A stretch of DNA of 64,000 nucleotides from Lanius collurio (lineage: Eukaryota; Chordata; Aves; Passeriformes; Laniidae). The stretch is from the NCBI GenBank assembly GCA_020086605.1, contig JACBWW010000016.1, positions 22,596,019 to 22,660,018 on the forward strand. The letters run 5' to 3'. Of the stretch, positions 1-12,290 are shown piece by piece (position 1 is the first letter of the stretch; every line of letters starts with the position of its first letter). Position numbers and translations under genes: made by a program. The notes under the pieces were generated by a model. It ran no database searches. It was not told the DNA's origin and was given only the letters and a program-made list of their open reading frames with translations.

Positions 1-3000
1 AGAAAGTAGATCTGCTTTCCTTAGAGAGGGACTAAATCAGTGTCTTGTGGCTGGTTCCACAGAGCTGGCTACCCTGCAGGACATCCTAGGTGTCCTGGGC
101 TGGAAGCAAACATTTATTTAAGCAATAAAAGCATGGGATTAATTACAAAACCTTGGATGGCTTAATGTGAAATGCAGGGGGGTGAAGAGTCCACTGCTCC
201 TTCAAAGAGCTGCACACGAGAGGAGAGAACCCAAAGCAGGGATTGGCAGCACCAGAGCTCGCTGTCCTGCAGCAGCCAGGGTTTGAAATCCTCTCTATTC
301 TTACAACAAAGATCCTCCTCAGAGCTCAGTACTCCAAAGACACCACTTAGTGAAATGTTAAATCAGTCAAGAAATGCAGAGAAACCACAGCAAGGCCACT
401 GAGAAACCCTCTCCAGAAAGGGATTCCCTTCTCTCCAGGGCCACGGACTCATCCACTAACAAAAAACTGCAAAGTAAACTAGAAAAGCACAAAAAACACC
501 CTAAATAGAGGGGTCCTTTCAATTAAGGAAGTGAGCAGTGCTGTCCATATCAGCTTTTTTTTCTTTTCATTTTTCTTCCTTTTTTTAATCCATCTGTTGT
601 AAAGAGAACCTATTTCCAACCAATGTGTTGGACATATTTGTTGGCTGAATCCTGTGATCCTTACCCAAAACAACACACCAGTGCTGCAGAGTGTCCAAAC
701 AATTTGCTTAAGAATATAGTAAATGCCACAGACACAGAACAAATCAGAGTAAGAAGGTGCAAAGTACAATTTAGATTCTATTCCAAGGAAATTTAATAAC
801 CCAGAATTAGAAAAGTCTAACTCATTTAACAGCATTACTTTTTTTAAAAAGAGATATTATAAGCTCAGGAAGTAGGCAAGGTTTTTAAGGCTCTTACAAA
901 GTTGAATCCACACACTGAGAATTTCCATGTCAGCTGGGAAAGGTGAGTATACAAGTGACACCAAAATCCTGGGATATGGCAGGTGGGCTCTCCTGGCTAC
1001 CTTCCCAACCCTGACACAACCCAGGCAGCTGTGGTTCCATTTCATACCTCAAAAAGCAGGTTTTGAGAAAGAAAACCATGACCAAGATGCCTGGTGCTCT
1101 CTGTGGAGTGCCAAGCTATAGAGGGGAGTGCCAGGTTTGCCCCCAAACCCATGGAAGAGCTCCCAGTCCTGGAGTGGGGATGGACACACAACCCCAGACA
1201 GGAGCCTCCCCTGCCCTGAATATGTATGGGATGGCTCCTGAAGAGCACAATCATAATGAGCTTGCACAATCTATGGTAAATTAATTCAATAGCTAAATAA
1301 ATTTACTATCCTACAGAGATACTGGAGCTGGGAAAATGGTTAAGCAAGGCTGCTTATGATATTTTTACCCAAAATAAAAAAAAACAGTCAGGGGGGAAAG
1401 GAACATGTTGGAGAAGACAGATTTTCACAAATATTTGTATTTGAATTGCTGATGAACTCTTCCTGCTGTTATTTTTATTAATGCTTTAATTATATATGCA
1501 ATACACTTCATGAATAGCTGAAAATATAGAGGAGCAACAACATTTTACAAGCAAGAGAGACAGTTCTGCAGCCAACTTTAAATGTACTTCCTTTCTGACA
1601 GAGGAACAAGAGGCACTGAGGCCACAACCTTTCATGCCATATTTAAAAACAAGAGTGGGATGGAGCAGTGCTCCTGAGCTCGAGCTCAAACTGCTGCTGC
1701 CATTCCTACAGTGGCATTTCACTCCATGGCTCCAGGCTTTTGGCAGATGGAGTGGTCAACACAAGGAATAGGGAATGAGGCAGCCAGTCTTTATTGGGGC
1801 ATTTTAAATTTTGGGATACGCTTAAGATCTCGTGTCCTAGGACAAGTTCATTAGCACCTCGAAAATGGGCAAAATTTTAAATTTTGGGGCCTCACCAGGG
1901 ATGGGGTGAGACAAGGCTCCCTGCAGTGAGTGAAACCAGAAGCCCTTATCCTAAGGCAACAAATTCACACCAAAGCAGGATTTTGGGAACCAGTTCAATG
2001 TGGAAGTGACTTGTGGACATCCCACACTTAGCACAACAGCCAAGTGCCTCCCTCTTGTGCCCTTAGTGAGCCCAAAGCTTTTTGTTGGAATAAGCAGGGA
2101 GTGACTCCATCCTATCAACTGGATGGTGCAATAACCCCAGGGCACTGAACACCCAAGAAGAATTAGACCCCAAGAGTCTTCCCAACCTCATCCTAACACC
2201 CAGGATATTGCTGTGCCCAGGTCCTTGACCCCATCTGCATCCCATGCTCGAGGTCTGCTGGAGACTGACTGTGTTGACCCTTCTGAATAGCATGTAATGA
2301 AATCTTTATTATAATTTGTTTTCAACCCACAGTGCTAAAAAAATCTGTCAGCTGCTTTAAAATGGTCTCTGTTTTGCTGGCCCCTGCTTCTGGCAATCTA
2401 AGTAGCTGTCATCACTGTAGGAGCAGCCTGCTTGATAAGATTATAATTTTGTTTACATTGTGCTATAGGATGCCACACTGGGTACAGCACAAGGGAAATG
2501 GCAATCGGCAGCATGCAATGTGCATTTTCAGTAAAATGGGGGTTATCTGCCTTTATTCCTGCCTCAGAACTGCAGGATTTTGGCTGATGTTCTTAAAGGT
2601 AAAGGGAAAAAAAAAAAAGGTTTAATGTATTTCTTTGCTGGAATGTATTGCAGTAAAACCTGTAATGGCCTTTTTTGGCACCACACCAGTATACAGCATT
2701 CAGAAAACAGCTATTTATTGAAGCAAGAAATGCAATACCAAGGCTACAAATCACTTCTTACATACAGAAAACTGTTAGTAAATCTGGCTAATGCCTACCT
2801 CTCTACCAAAGGTAGAGTTCCCAGCCTCAAACTAGGAGCAGCCAATTCTCATCTGCTGTGTGGTTGCAAGTTAAAGACCTTACTGCATCTCATTTTCACC
2901 CTTGGTAATAGAGAGATCTGGCCTATATGTATTTTAAGAGAGGGTCTCAAGCTCTCTCAGTACACGGGACTGTACATCTACCAGGGAAGTGTACCAATAT

Positions 3001-3384
3001 TTTTACAGCAGTCAGTTGGGTTAGTTTTAATTTGTGTTTGATTAGCAAAGAGCTCTGGGCCAGACTCACAATATTCACAGAATTCCCGGCGCAGTGAGGC
3101 AAAATGTAACAATTATAATGGTAGCAATATGTATTCAGTCCTAACCATTAGCTGTTGGGAAAATGGGTCAACAATAACGTAAGTTTATAGCAAGAGGATT
3201 TCTCCACCACACATTTATATGCTGCAGTAAAGGACAGTGAGGAATGTGAGCAAGACTCCTATTACCTTTAGCATGATCATTGCTATTTTTCCCTTCTCAG
3301 CAAGCAAAATAACTTTTATACATTTTCCCAACCCTCTCCAGAAATTAATGTCTTAGCTGTGCTCTCGCTCCTTCCCGTGAAAGG
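1..3384. other. AT-rich non-coding block, no gene seen
   Basis: I see no recognisable exon, RNA gene or element here. All six frames are cut by frequent stops, and the short open frames have no family signature. A good consensus splice donor lies on the plus strand at 942/943 (AAAG before GTGAGTAT), but no convincing acceptor precedes it, so I do not call an exon. An A-run occupies 2607-2618. The stretch is best read as intergenic or intronic. Confidence 0.7.
2607..2618 (+). repeat. A homopolymer, 12 bp
   Basis: Uninterrupted A-run inside AT-rich non-coding sequence. It lacks flanking direct repeats or an upstream element that would mark it as a retroposon tail. Confidence 0.9.
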
Positions 3385-3850
3385 TTGGCCAGGGCTGGAG
3401 TACACGGTCCCAGGAGCAAAGCTGAATGTAGGACTTTGCACTGGGAAGGAAAGGCACTGAGCAGCTTTGTCAGGTCAACCAAAAGGCAACCTCATGAATC
3501 CTTGAGCAGGGCGAGCACCCGGAGCAGGCACTGCACGTTAATAATGGATGACTTCCCAAGCAGGGAACTCGGTGGTTTTCCATCCCAACACAGCACTGCT
3601 GAGCCCCGCTGGTGGGCAGGAGGAGAGAGAGATGAGGAGGTGGGAGCTCCTGAGGGGCATTTGCAGGTTGCTGTGTGGGAGGGGAGCACTCAAAGCCCAC
3701 CAGGACATGAGGGGTCTCCGTGCTCGGCCGCCCACGCGCGCTCCGATCTGCGCTCTCCTCTGCCCGGCCGGCGGAACAGCAAACTCCATCTCACAGCCTG
3801 ACAAGGCAAATTGTGAAATTTATCTTTCTCACACTGGATTGTCCTCCATG
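3385..3850. other. isolated GC/CpG-rich patch
   Basis: A GC-rich block stands out of AT-rich surroundings. The core at about 3717-3777 carries 11 CpG dinucleotides in about 60 bp, including tandem CG steps and GGCCGG-type motifs, whereas CpG is nearly absent in the flanking kilobases. Open frames of 88-138 codons run on both strands, as expected where GC-richness removes stops. None has a recognisable domain. It is too short for a standard CpG island. It could be a GC-rich exon of an unannotated transcript, a small enhancer or orphan promoter, or the remnant of a GC-rich repeat. Confidence 0.5.
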
Positions 3851-6800
3851 TAATGGGAGCAAAAGGCAATACCAACAAAAGAAAGAGCAGCTTTAAAGCC
3901 CCTCCTGAGGATGGAAAAGGAAGCAGTCGTACATCAATATCTAAGTCAGTGCCCAGCACATCACTGAGGGCTGCAGGCTCAGCCCAAGCCTTATTGACCC
4001 ACAGCACAGTCACTGCACAAGACCTTGAAGCACAGCTGAGGGCTCAGACAGCAGGACCTGCAGCCACCAAAGAAAGGGAAATAAAAGCACAAACAAGAAA
4101 TGCTTGTCCTTTCCAAACACAAAGAGCCCAACTTTATACAGTTCAGGCGAAATTCTTAAAGAGCATGTTACTGCAGATGACAATGGTATTTTGGTACTCA
4201 AGGGCAATTGGGAGTGTCAATTTATGAAGGTATGAAAGTCAAAACATTATTTCTTCATTAGTGCTATCAAAGTCAGTGCTTGATTTAATGGTCACAGTTT
4301 TAAGGATGCAATGTCATTCACTTGGAGTCTGCCAAAGTACACATGTAATTTAGTCTGATTGTTTAGGAATATATTTCATCTAACTCCTGTTGTTTAAGAA
4401 TAGAGTCAAGCAATTTTTGGCTCGGTCTGCTTTTCCTAACAACTGGAAACAATAGAAACATTAATTATACCTTACTTCACCCATTCAAATGCAGAATGAC
4501 TTGAACATACTGATGAGCAAGAAATTGCTGAGACACGAGCACCAAATTTCACATTTGAGGAGTCTGAACCTCCCATTTGGAAGCACCACTACACTTATAT
4601 GCAGCAGCAAATACAAAGTAATGAAATATTTCCAGCTTCACTTTATCAAGTGAGGTAAGGAGAAGCTAAAATCAGCCCTTACCATGTGTCAGCAGATAGC
4701 ATGGCAAACAGCATCAGTAGGAATCTGGTCACTCCTAATGCCACCCACTTGTTCCCAGGAGAAAAAGTGCAGTAACCTGTGGCACTTGTGCTCAGCACGT
4801 ACCAGCACCTGCACAGACACTACTGGCACTTTGGGTGAGGCCATGCTTAATTGATTTAGCATTTTCAAGCTGATGGTTGCATGGTGCAAAATTAGGGCTG
4901 TGTTCTGGCCTTGTTCCCAATGGAGTAGCACAGCCTGAGCCAAGCAGCAAGAGGGAAATGTGTAGGAATGTGTTTCCAAACACAGCATCAGTCTGTCTTC
5001 ACCTCCCACCGACAGTGACACAGGCAGAAAGGCTCTGGAAGCAGTGCCAGCACTTCTGGATGTTCCAGGTGTACAGGAACCAACACCCAGGAGGAGCCAA
5101 GGCTCTGAACACGCACAACACACCAGTGAAACCCGTGTCTACTGACTGCATGTGACTGGAAACCACAGGCAGCTCTCCCAGCTATCTCAAAGGACACTGG
5201 AAAAAGAGGAGAGTGGAGGTAATTGAAAAGGCAACTAGACACTGTCCCTGACCCACACACTGGGACAGAGCACACCACTGACACCCTGAATGTCCCCAAA
5301 CAGCCCTCAGAAGTTCCTGACCACAGTCCAGCAGGAAGGGTCAGGTGCACTGACCATCCCACAGACAGGACACAAAGCAGACGGCTCACCATAGACAAAC
5401 AGATCCCTCTCCTGACCAAAATCAACAGGCCAAATTACCCTCCAAACCAATGGCAACTGGAGGACACACGAAATGGCACCTCCAAAGCCAGCTGGCACAG
5501 GCCATTGCAGGGCTGGGCAGGATCAGGGGCACGGTGGGCACACGGCTTTGCTCCCATCTGGCACGGCTGGCGGCACACACGGGCTGAGGGATGAAGCAGT
5601 TGAGTGATGACAAGGGAGAATTGAATGTGGAGGGGGGAAAAATGACCTGCAACAAATCAAGTGTGGCTGGGTAGATGTGTGTCCCTTCAGCAGACTCAAT
5701 CACCAGCGAGAAGGTGACAGAGATGCTGAAATGGTGAAACAAATAGCTTCATGTCGGGCTGCCTGGGCTCACCAGGAGATGGATAGATGGGACGGGGAGC
5801 CACTGACCTTAACAACACAGAAAGGAGGCAGCCTTCTGGAAAATACACAGATAAGCCAAACACACAACAGAAAGATAAATATCAGCATGGGTTATGATTT
5901 GCATGCCAATTCATAAATTCCAAGGTAAATGAACAGACAAATGAGGAGTCCAAATGAGAGAAATCTCAGTACTGCAAATTGTTCGTGCCTTGGTGAGTGG
6001 TGAACAGAAAAAACCCCCAAAACCTCACAAAAATCCTCAATCTCTGACTTGTCATTGTGACTTTTCTCTAGTCTAAACACCCTTCATTAGATTTTTTTCT
6101 ACCTTATTTCTCATGTCTCAATCACTACACTGAGAACTGATCCTCTCTTTGGTCAATAAATACTCCTTACAGGTCACAGTTTCAAACAGCCACGTTTGGA
6201 TTTTATCTGCACCTGATCTGGGCTCTTCACAGGAGCTTCCACCAACTTCTACAAAATCTCCTTATCTTTTTTCAGTTCTTCACTGCAATATCTTACAAAA
6301 GACTCTGTGGAAGGGGCAAACAGATTATCCATTCTCAGGGTGGTTCATTTTGACTCTTTTTTTCCCACACTTGCCTAGAGAAATGCATCAAACATCTCTC
6401 ACATTCCCAGGCCCTCAGTGGGGGAAGACCTTTTGTTTTTTTCAATATTTAATTACAGGTACAACAAAGTCCAGTTCCACAGTGAAGGTTCCTATGCATG
6501 ATAGCCAGACAAACAAGCTGTAGGATTGCAAGGTACAAACCCTGGTGTGCTGACAAATCCTCCAACCCCACAGTGACCCCCCTTTTCTCATGCAAGGAGC
6601 TCAGCACAAAGTCTGGAATGGCCAGATGCCAAAATTGAGCTACTCAGCACGAAGGCATGTTTGCTGCTCACCATGAGCAGCAGCAGTAGCTGTGAAAAAT
6701 CAGGAGCCAAAAGGCCCAGTCCAGCTGTAAAATGCTTAATGAAGAAAAAGGAGGAGGGCAGGACTCACCAGTTAAGGTTATCACCCAACATTAACAAAAA

Positions 6801-9800
6801 TAGGAGCACATCTCTCTCCTGCACTGCTGTACCCTTACAACTCTATTCAACTGGTTTCTCTCCAACATTGGCTTCTCAGCTGATCTCACCAATCTGATTA
6901 ATAAACCTGCCTTAATGAAATAATATTTTTTAAATCTGCTACTCACTGTAATGTCTGTTAACAGATCGTTATTGTCCACAGTCCTGATACCATTTTGGTG
7001 TCTAAACTTCTGACCCTGAGTCCCACAAAAGCAGACAGCTCATCCTAGAGGTATTCAGGTGACAAAGAGAACAGTGACAAGCCATGTGTTCTCCCAGGGC
7101 AGCTCTTCTGCCCAGTGACATTTTAAAACAAGCAAAAATTTCCTTTTGTTGTCAGGGGTAAGCTGCTTACTGAAGGCAAATGTGTTTGTTTTCTGCCAAC
7201 CATTCAAGCCTCCCTTTCTGTTTGGGGGAAAGGAAGGAGAGAGGATTATCCAGCCAAGGATGGATAATCACAGATCTTAGGGAGGGTGAGTTTTTGTGAG
7301 AAGGGAGGAAAATGTAAATTGGTCTGATAGAGACATATTTATATATTTAAGTTATTTCCCCACAGAGCTTCGGATAGGACAGGATTAAAGTGTCAATATA
7401 TGAAATCTGTGCTCGAGAGTCTCTCAAGGTCTTGAGATCCCAATTCAGTGTCCCCTAAGTGTGTTAAGGTCTTAATACCAGCCAAGAAGACACAACAGAT
7501 TCTGTGAAGAATCATGCAGGGAGCTTAGAAATGAGATTCCTAAAGGTCTTGTAGATGCACCAGTGTGAAAAAGCCATTAACAGATGTAGCTAAAACCCTA
7601 CAGACAATTTCACTACAATTAATCTTTTATTCTTTTAGAAGATACGTTTTGGCTTAGGAGTAATGTTTAGATTTCAAGTAAGAAGCAGGTGATTTTTCAT
7701 TTCTATACCAAATTCTAATTTACTTTTTTATCAGATTTTCACCAAAATTTCCCATGAGCATGGAGAAAAAAGCAAACAAAATGTGCCATACACAAATAAA
7801 TTCTCTCATTCTTTTTAAAAACCACTTTTCCTCCTGATCTTCCACTCATCAAGGGTTTACTGCTCTGAGACACTCCCTGCTCAACTGGAGAAGAAAGCAA
7901 AAGGAGCTGGTTGTAAAATATTAACTTATGCCATTTTTCATCTTTGGGAATCAAACACACATTAATTATCAAAACTCTCTGCCTTTCCCTCCACCGTGTC
8001 ATTAGCACAACCCCCAGGGAAGAACACCACACACAGCCCCAGCCCAGCCACAACCACCTCTGTATTTATCAACAGCCAATTCTCATTTCATCTGCTACTC
8101 CATCTCGAGTAAAAAGCCAATAGCTCCTCCCAGGGTGGTTATCTGTGGTATCTCCATTTACACCTCGGACACAGCCTGCTCCTCCAGGAAAAAGCAACCC
8201 CTCAGACTGTGGCTCCTGGATGTCACTCAGCAGAAAATACCAACCTGAACAACAGCACACTAAGGCAGGACTTGATTCCCAAAATGTCATCTCTCTCCTC
8301 CCGAACTGGGTTTGTTTGCTGTATTTATTGCAGCAATGTCTCTTTGTACAGTAACTGCCCTTGCCAGCACACTGCTCTTTCCCTGAGGCTACTTTAAATC
8401 TCTCTAAAAACCAAACAAGGATCCTTATCTTCATATAAAGTGTCTGTGAACAGTTGACAGCAATACAGAAGAGCTTTAAATTGAGAGAGAGGGGTCAATG
8501 ATGCAATAAGAGCACTTTGTCCCTTTTTATAAAGCAGACCAGAACTCAGTTTTGATCAAAGGCACAGGTTTTGGTGCCTGGCCATGGAAGGCTCTCCTGG
8601 CCCCACCAGCAAAGCCCTGGAGTGCACGAGTAGCTCTCCCATGTGCCATGGAGCTGCCAAAAGCACAAGCCCAGGTTGGAGCCATGCAGGGCTGACACAT
8701 CTCTCACATCCCTACCAGGATTTGGCACAGCAGCTCAGGGATTCTCTCCTTGCTCAGGACAGGGCCCTGCAGGCTCTTCTGCCCACCCTGGTGCCCAGGG
8801 TGAGCCTGACTGACCAGGCACCCCTGCCTCCACCTCCACCCCTTAACTGCTGAACGGTCAGCAAGAGGCAAAAACAGAACCCCAAACCCCTCATCTTTCC
8901 CAACCTTTTTCCCTGTGCTCAGAACAAAACTCCTGCACCCTGACCCGGGTCCTGCCTGTCATCCCTGGATTGATTTGTAGCACAGAGCCTGTTTCACTGT
9001 CTTGCTCGTCCTATTTTCTTGGTCACAGTTGGTCAGACACCATTCCTGGCTGCTGGCCACTGCCAGAAAGTCTGGGGTTTTTTTTAATAACCTCCAATAA
9101 GCTCAGATAAAAACCTGATCGTGGTTTTCTCCTTATTGAAAAATACTGTATTAAATAAATAAAAACTGAGCAGGAGCTGCTTGGGGAAGATGTGAACTGC
9201 ACCCACAACCACTCCCTCATTATCACTGTTATCAAGGCCACTGTCATATCCTGAGAGGAGAGAAACTGCAACCTCCAGCAAGTGTCTGAGCACACTGAAA
9301 GCAGCAAATCGACCCAAGCTGCAAGAACAAAAGAGAATACACTCAGTGGCATTAGTTCACTGACCACACCATTTTTATTTCCAGTCTTTTACACTATGCA
9401 ACTGTTGATGAGGATGGATTCTAGCAACAAATGGAAAGCAAACCTCGTGGGGATTTAGTGCCTGCTTGGACACTGCAGGTTAAGCCTTTCCCAAGCAGAA
9501 GTGAATTTTTTTGTGTGTGTGCGTTCAAATTCCATTTCACGGCACTTCTTTAAGACTGGAAGAAAGAAAAAAATTATCCTGACATTTAACTCGCAGCCTG
9601 GAGCCAGCTAATCAGACAGAGCAGGCAAGCACAGCAGGAAAAACATGGGGGAAGGGGAGAAGGAGGGACAGCAGAGGGAAGCTCTGCAGCTGCAAACCTG
9701 CCTGGGAATGGGGTGACACGGGGTGCAGGGACACGGGGACAAGGGTGTTGTGCCCAGGAAGGAGTGAGCAACGAAGGGATGTTGTCAGAGAACAGCCCAG

Positions 9801-11485
9801 CACAAGGAAAAGGAAAAACTGAGGCACAAAAGGGAAGATTTTTGCTTCCTGGGGTAGGAAGTATTCTCTCAGAGTGGCAACCAAGAGCAGTTGAATTATA
9901 TGGCACCCAGTAAATATTTTCAAAGTGATATGTGAATAATTATCACACAGTGCATTGAGGAAAACCTCATTGTAAGCACTCATGTGAGGGTGCATCATAA
10001 ACACACATCCTCAAATTTTTTTTAATCAGTTCTCAAATAAAATGAGGCCTTTTAGGTACTCCTATTTCACAATATGGGAGGGATGTTATTTTTTTCACAG
10101 GTAATTTTAAATAATAGCAACACCTCCAACCATTTCTTAAAGTCCTCTCGTTATTTTCTTATTTCATTTCAGGTGTAAAATTAACTCTGAAATACCAACA
10201 ACTTAAACAAATTCATTGGCATCACCTTGTGATTGAAATCACTGAGTAACAATACATCAGACTCAGGAGTCTCACAGTGCTCTGTAACTACATTATAACT
10301 ACATATTGCAAATATATTCATCTTTATGGGATTTGATCTGTTCTATTGAGATCTTCCCAAAAATCACCTGAGCTGACAACTCTGGTAGCTTTTTTCAAGG
10401 AGGAGGAATGGATCTGTTAACAATTGTTTTTCTTTCTCCTCACTGGAGGATTATGGAGTATCATGAGAGCCAAACACTGAGGTCAGCATCAATACACACA
10501 CAAGATATAGTTCTAAGAGAATACTATAAAAATAATATGTAATATTTTTTTTTCTTTTCCATTTCAGAGAGTTCTAAAAATCTAAATCACCAACAGCATG
10601 CAGGAGATTGAAACCACTCTAAAATATAGAAATTTTGCAAAGGCAGTAATGACCAGCCCTAAATTCTAGAAGTTGTTTCTAATCTTTTGTACACAGGGCT
10701 GAATTTTGTACAAGGCTGAATCCAGAGGCTCATGTAAAGCTGTGCCAAGAGCAGGACCACAGTCCCTGGCTCAAGGCCTGAAGTCACCAACTCCTTCCTG
10801 ATAAATCACCTCTGAAATAGCCACCATCAGCAGCAATACCAGATGCCATTGCTCTTACAAAACCAAACAGCAACAAGAACTGAACAGCTGTAGGTGACAG
10901 AGCTAAGAAATGAGAGCAGAATCAGCAGAGAATGAATAAATCAAAAAGTTGGAGACTTAGGTACAATATCTGAGAGCTGAAACCCGATAGAGAGCAGCAC
11001 TTCCTACTTGATTTTCATTTTATTATTTCTTTTAAAATTCATGTGGTGGAAGTGTGAGGTGATAAAAGGCCAAGTACCTGCACTTCAGCCACTTATAACA
11101 AATACAAGTGAAAAATACAGTATTATTGGAAAACCAGAAATATCCAAGTGTGACAGAAGCACGAGATGCTAAGATCAAGGAGCTTATTCTTCTTTTCCCA
11201 TTGCACTATAAAGATATTTGCTGCCTCAATAGATACCTCATTTTTAGTGCCACTCCTTAAAACATGGGAAAGGTCAATAGGAAGGGAAAAAAAACCAACA
11301 GACCACCAAAAAAACCCCCACAAAACCACCACAAACAACTCAGTGATTTCAAAAGCACTGTCAGCAAAAAAGAACCAACATTTTTTTTCCTTCTTCTTCT
11401 TCCTGTAAAGCAAAGTTGAGATTCATTTAAGGAGGTGCCAAGCATCATCCACAAGTGTCCAAAAGGGCAGTAACAGAAGAGGGCA
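3851..11485. other. non-coding block with no recognisable gene
   Basis: AT-rich sequence with no repeat family I can name. The only open frame I would single out is plus strand 8584-8853 (see findings). Minus-strand consensus donors occur at 4681/4680 (CATG before GTAAGG) and at 6769/6768 (CTG before GTGAGTCC). Neither has a persuasive upstream acceptor, so they are probably chance matches. An A/C-rich low-complexity stretch begins at about 11286. Confidence 0.65.
11286..11340 (+). repeat. A/C-rich low-complexity stretch
   Basis: Runs of A interleaved with short C-clusters (ACC, CCACC, CCCCC) make a strand-asymmetric A/C-rich segment just upstream of the CR1 fragment. The opposite strand gives a spurious tryptophan/phenylalanine/glycine-rich frame. 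There is no period and no coding potential. Confidence 0.8.
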
Positions 11486-11489
11486 TCCA

Positions 11490-11690
11490 TCAGTTCTTCT
11501 CATGCCACTGACAGCAGGACAAGTGGTAGAAGAATTAGGTATTAGAAAAATGAAACTCTTGTTAACAGTAAGAGTGGTGAAGACCCAGAACAGGCTGTCT
11601 AGGGAAGATGAGAAATCAATAGCCAAGGTTTAAAAAGAGGTTAGACAGACTGTCAGCTTCTGGAGGTGAGACAGGTACACTTGATCTCAC
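11490..11690 (+). mobile_element. CR1 LINE fragment, 3' region, plus orientation
   Basis: The order of phrases matches the 3' part of avian CR1 after heavy decay: an 'acagcaggacaag' segment, a run ending in 'ttaacagtaagagtggtg', then 'agaacaggctgtctaggga', then a segment resembling the 'agactgtc' and 'gacttgatctcac' part of the tail. CR1 is the main avian non-LTR retrotransposon. Full copies encode an ORF2 endonuclease/reverse transcriptase, but only the 3' end survives here and no coding frame remains. The exact limits are uncertain and it is likely an old insertion. Confidence 0.6.
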
Positions 11691-12228
11691 CTAAGAGCCT
11701 GGCAACACACTAAGTTATCATCCAAGGTCTTTCCCATATCAGCATTTCTGGGATCTTTTTAATGATTCAAGCAATTTGTCTCACTTATGGGATAATTTCA
11801 TATATGAAAGAACATATTCAATACTAGTGTTGGCATATCCTAACTGAGTCTCACCATTCTTCATCTCTTTTTTTAATGGAAGACACTAAATTCAGTAAGA
11901 AATTAAATGGGGTTTATCCTCCCACACACACACTTTGTTTCTCTTTCCTAAGAGCTCTGTGCTCTGGGCATTCATACCTTTCAGTTTCTTTTTCCACAAA
12001 GAACTTTAGGAATAACAAAATATTTTACAATTCTGCTCTAAGGTCACTACACAACTCACCTTTTTTGTAAATCAAAAGGTGATGTTTTGATCTTGTCCTT
12101 CCTTTATTTAAGTGCACGAGGTGCCCTCAGGTCTGTGCTAATTGAGAGCAGGCATCTGTTTGCTGCACAGAAGAATCCACCTGCACCACGAGTCCCTGGT
12201 GCTCTGAGCTAACAGCAATCTTTCAGAA

Positions 12229-12290
12229 ATTAGACTTGATGATTGTAAAAGATCTTTTCCAACCTTAATGATTCTGAATGAATCTAGTAA
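12229..12290 (+). mobile_element. CR1 LINE 3' terminus, plus orientation
   Basis: The signature 'agacttgatgattgtaaaa', followed by 'gatcttttccaacctt' and 'aatgattctgaatgaatct', is a diverged CR1 3' end, whose consensus reads like 'gacttgatgat...ggtcttttccaacc...atgattctatgattct'. The terminal octamer-type repeats (ATTCT...) are degenerate. The piece could belong to the same insertion as the fragment at 11490-11690, interrupted by about 540 bp, or be an independent 5'-truncated copy, which is the usual CR1 state. Confidence 0.65.

Noticed and set aside
479..835. 118-codon minus-strand frame with a Lys-rich segment
   Set aside because: The Lys run is an A/T-rich tract read in one frame. There is no conserved motif and no promoter.
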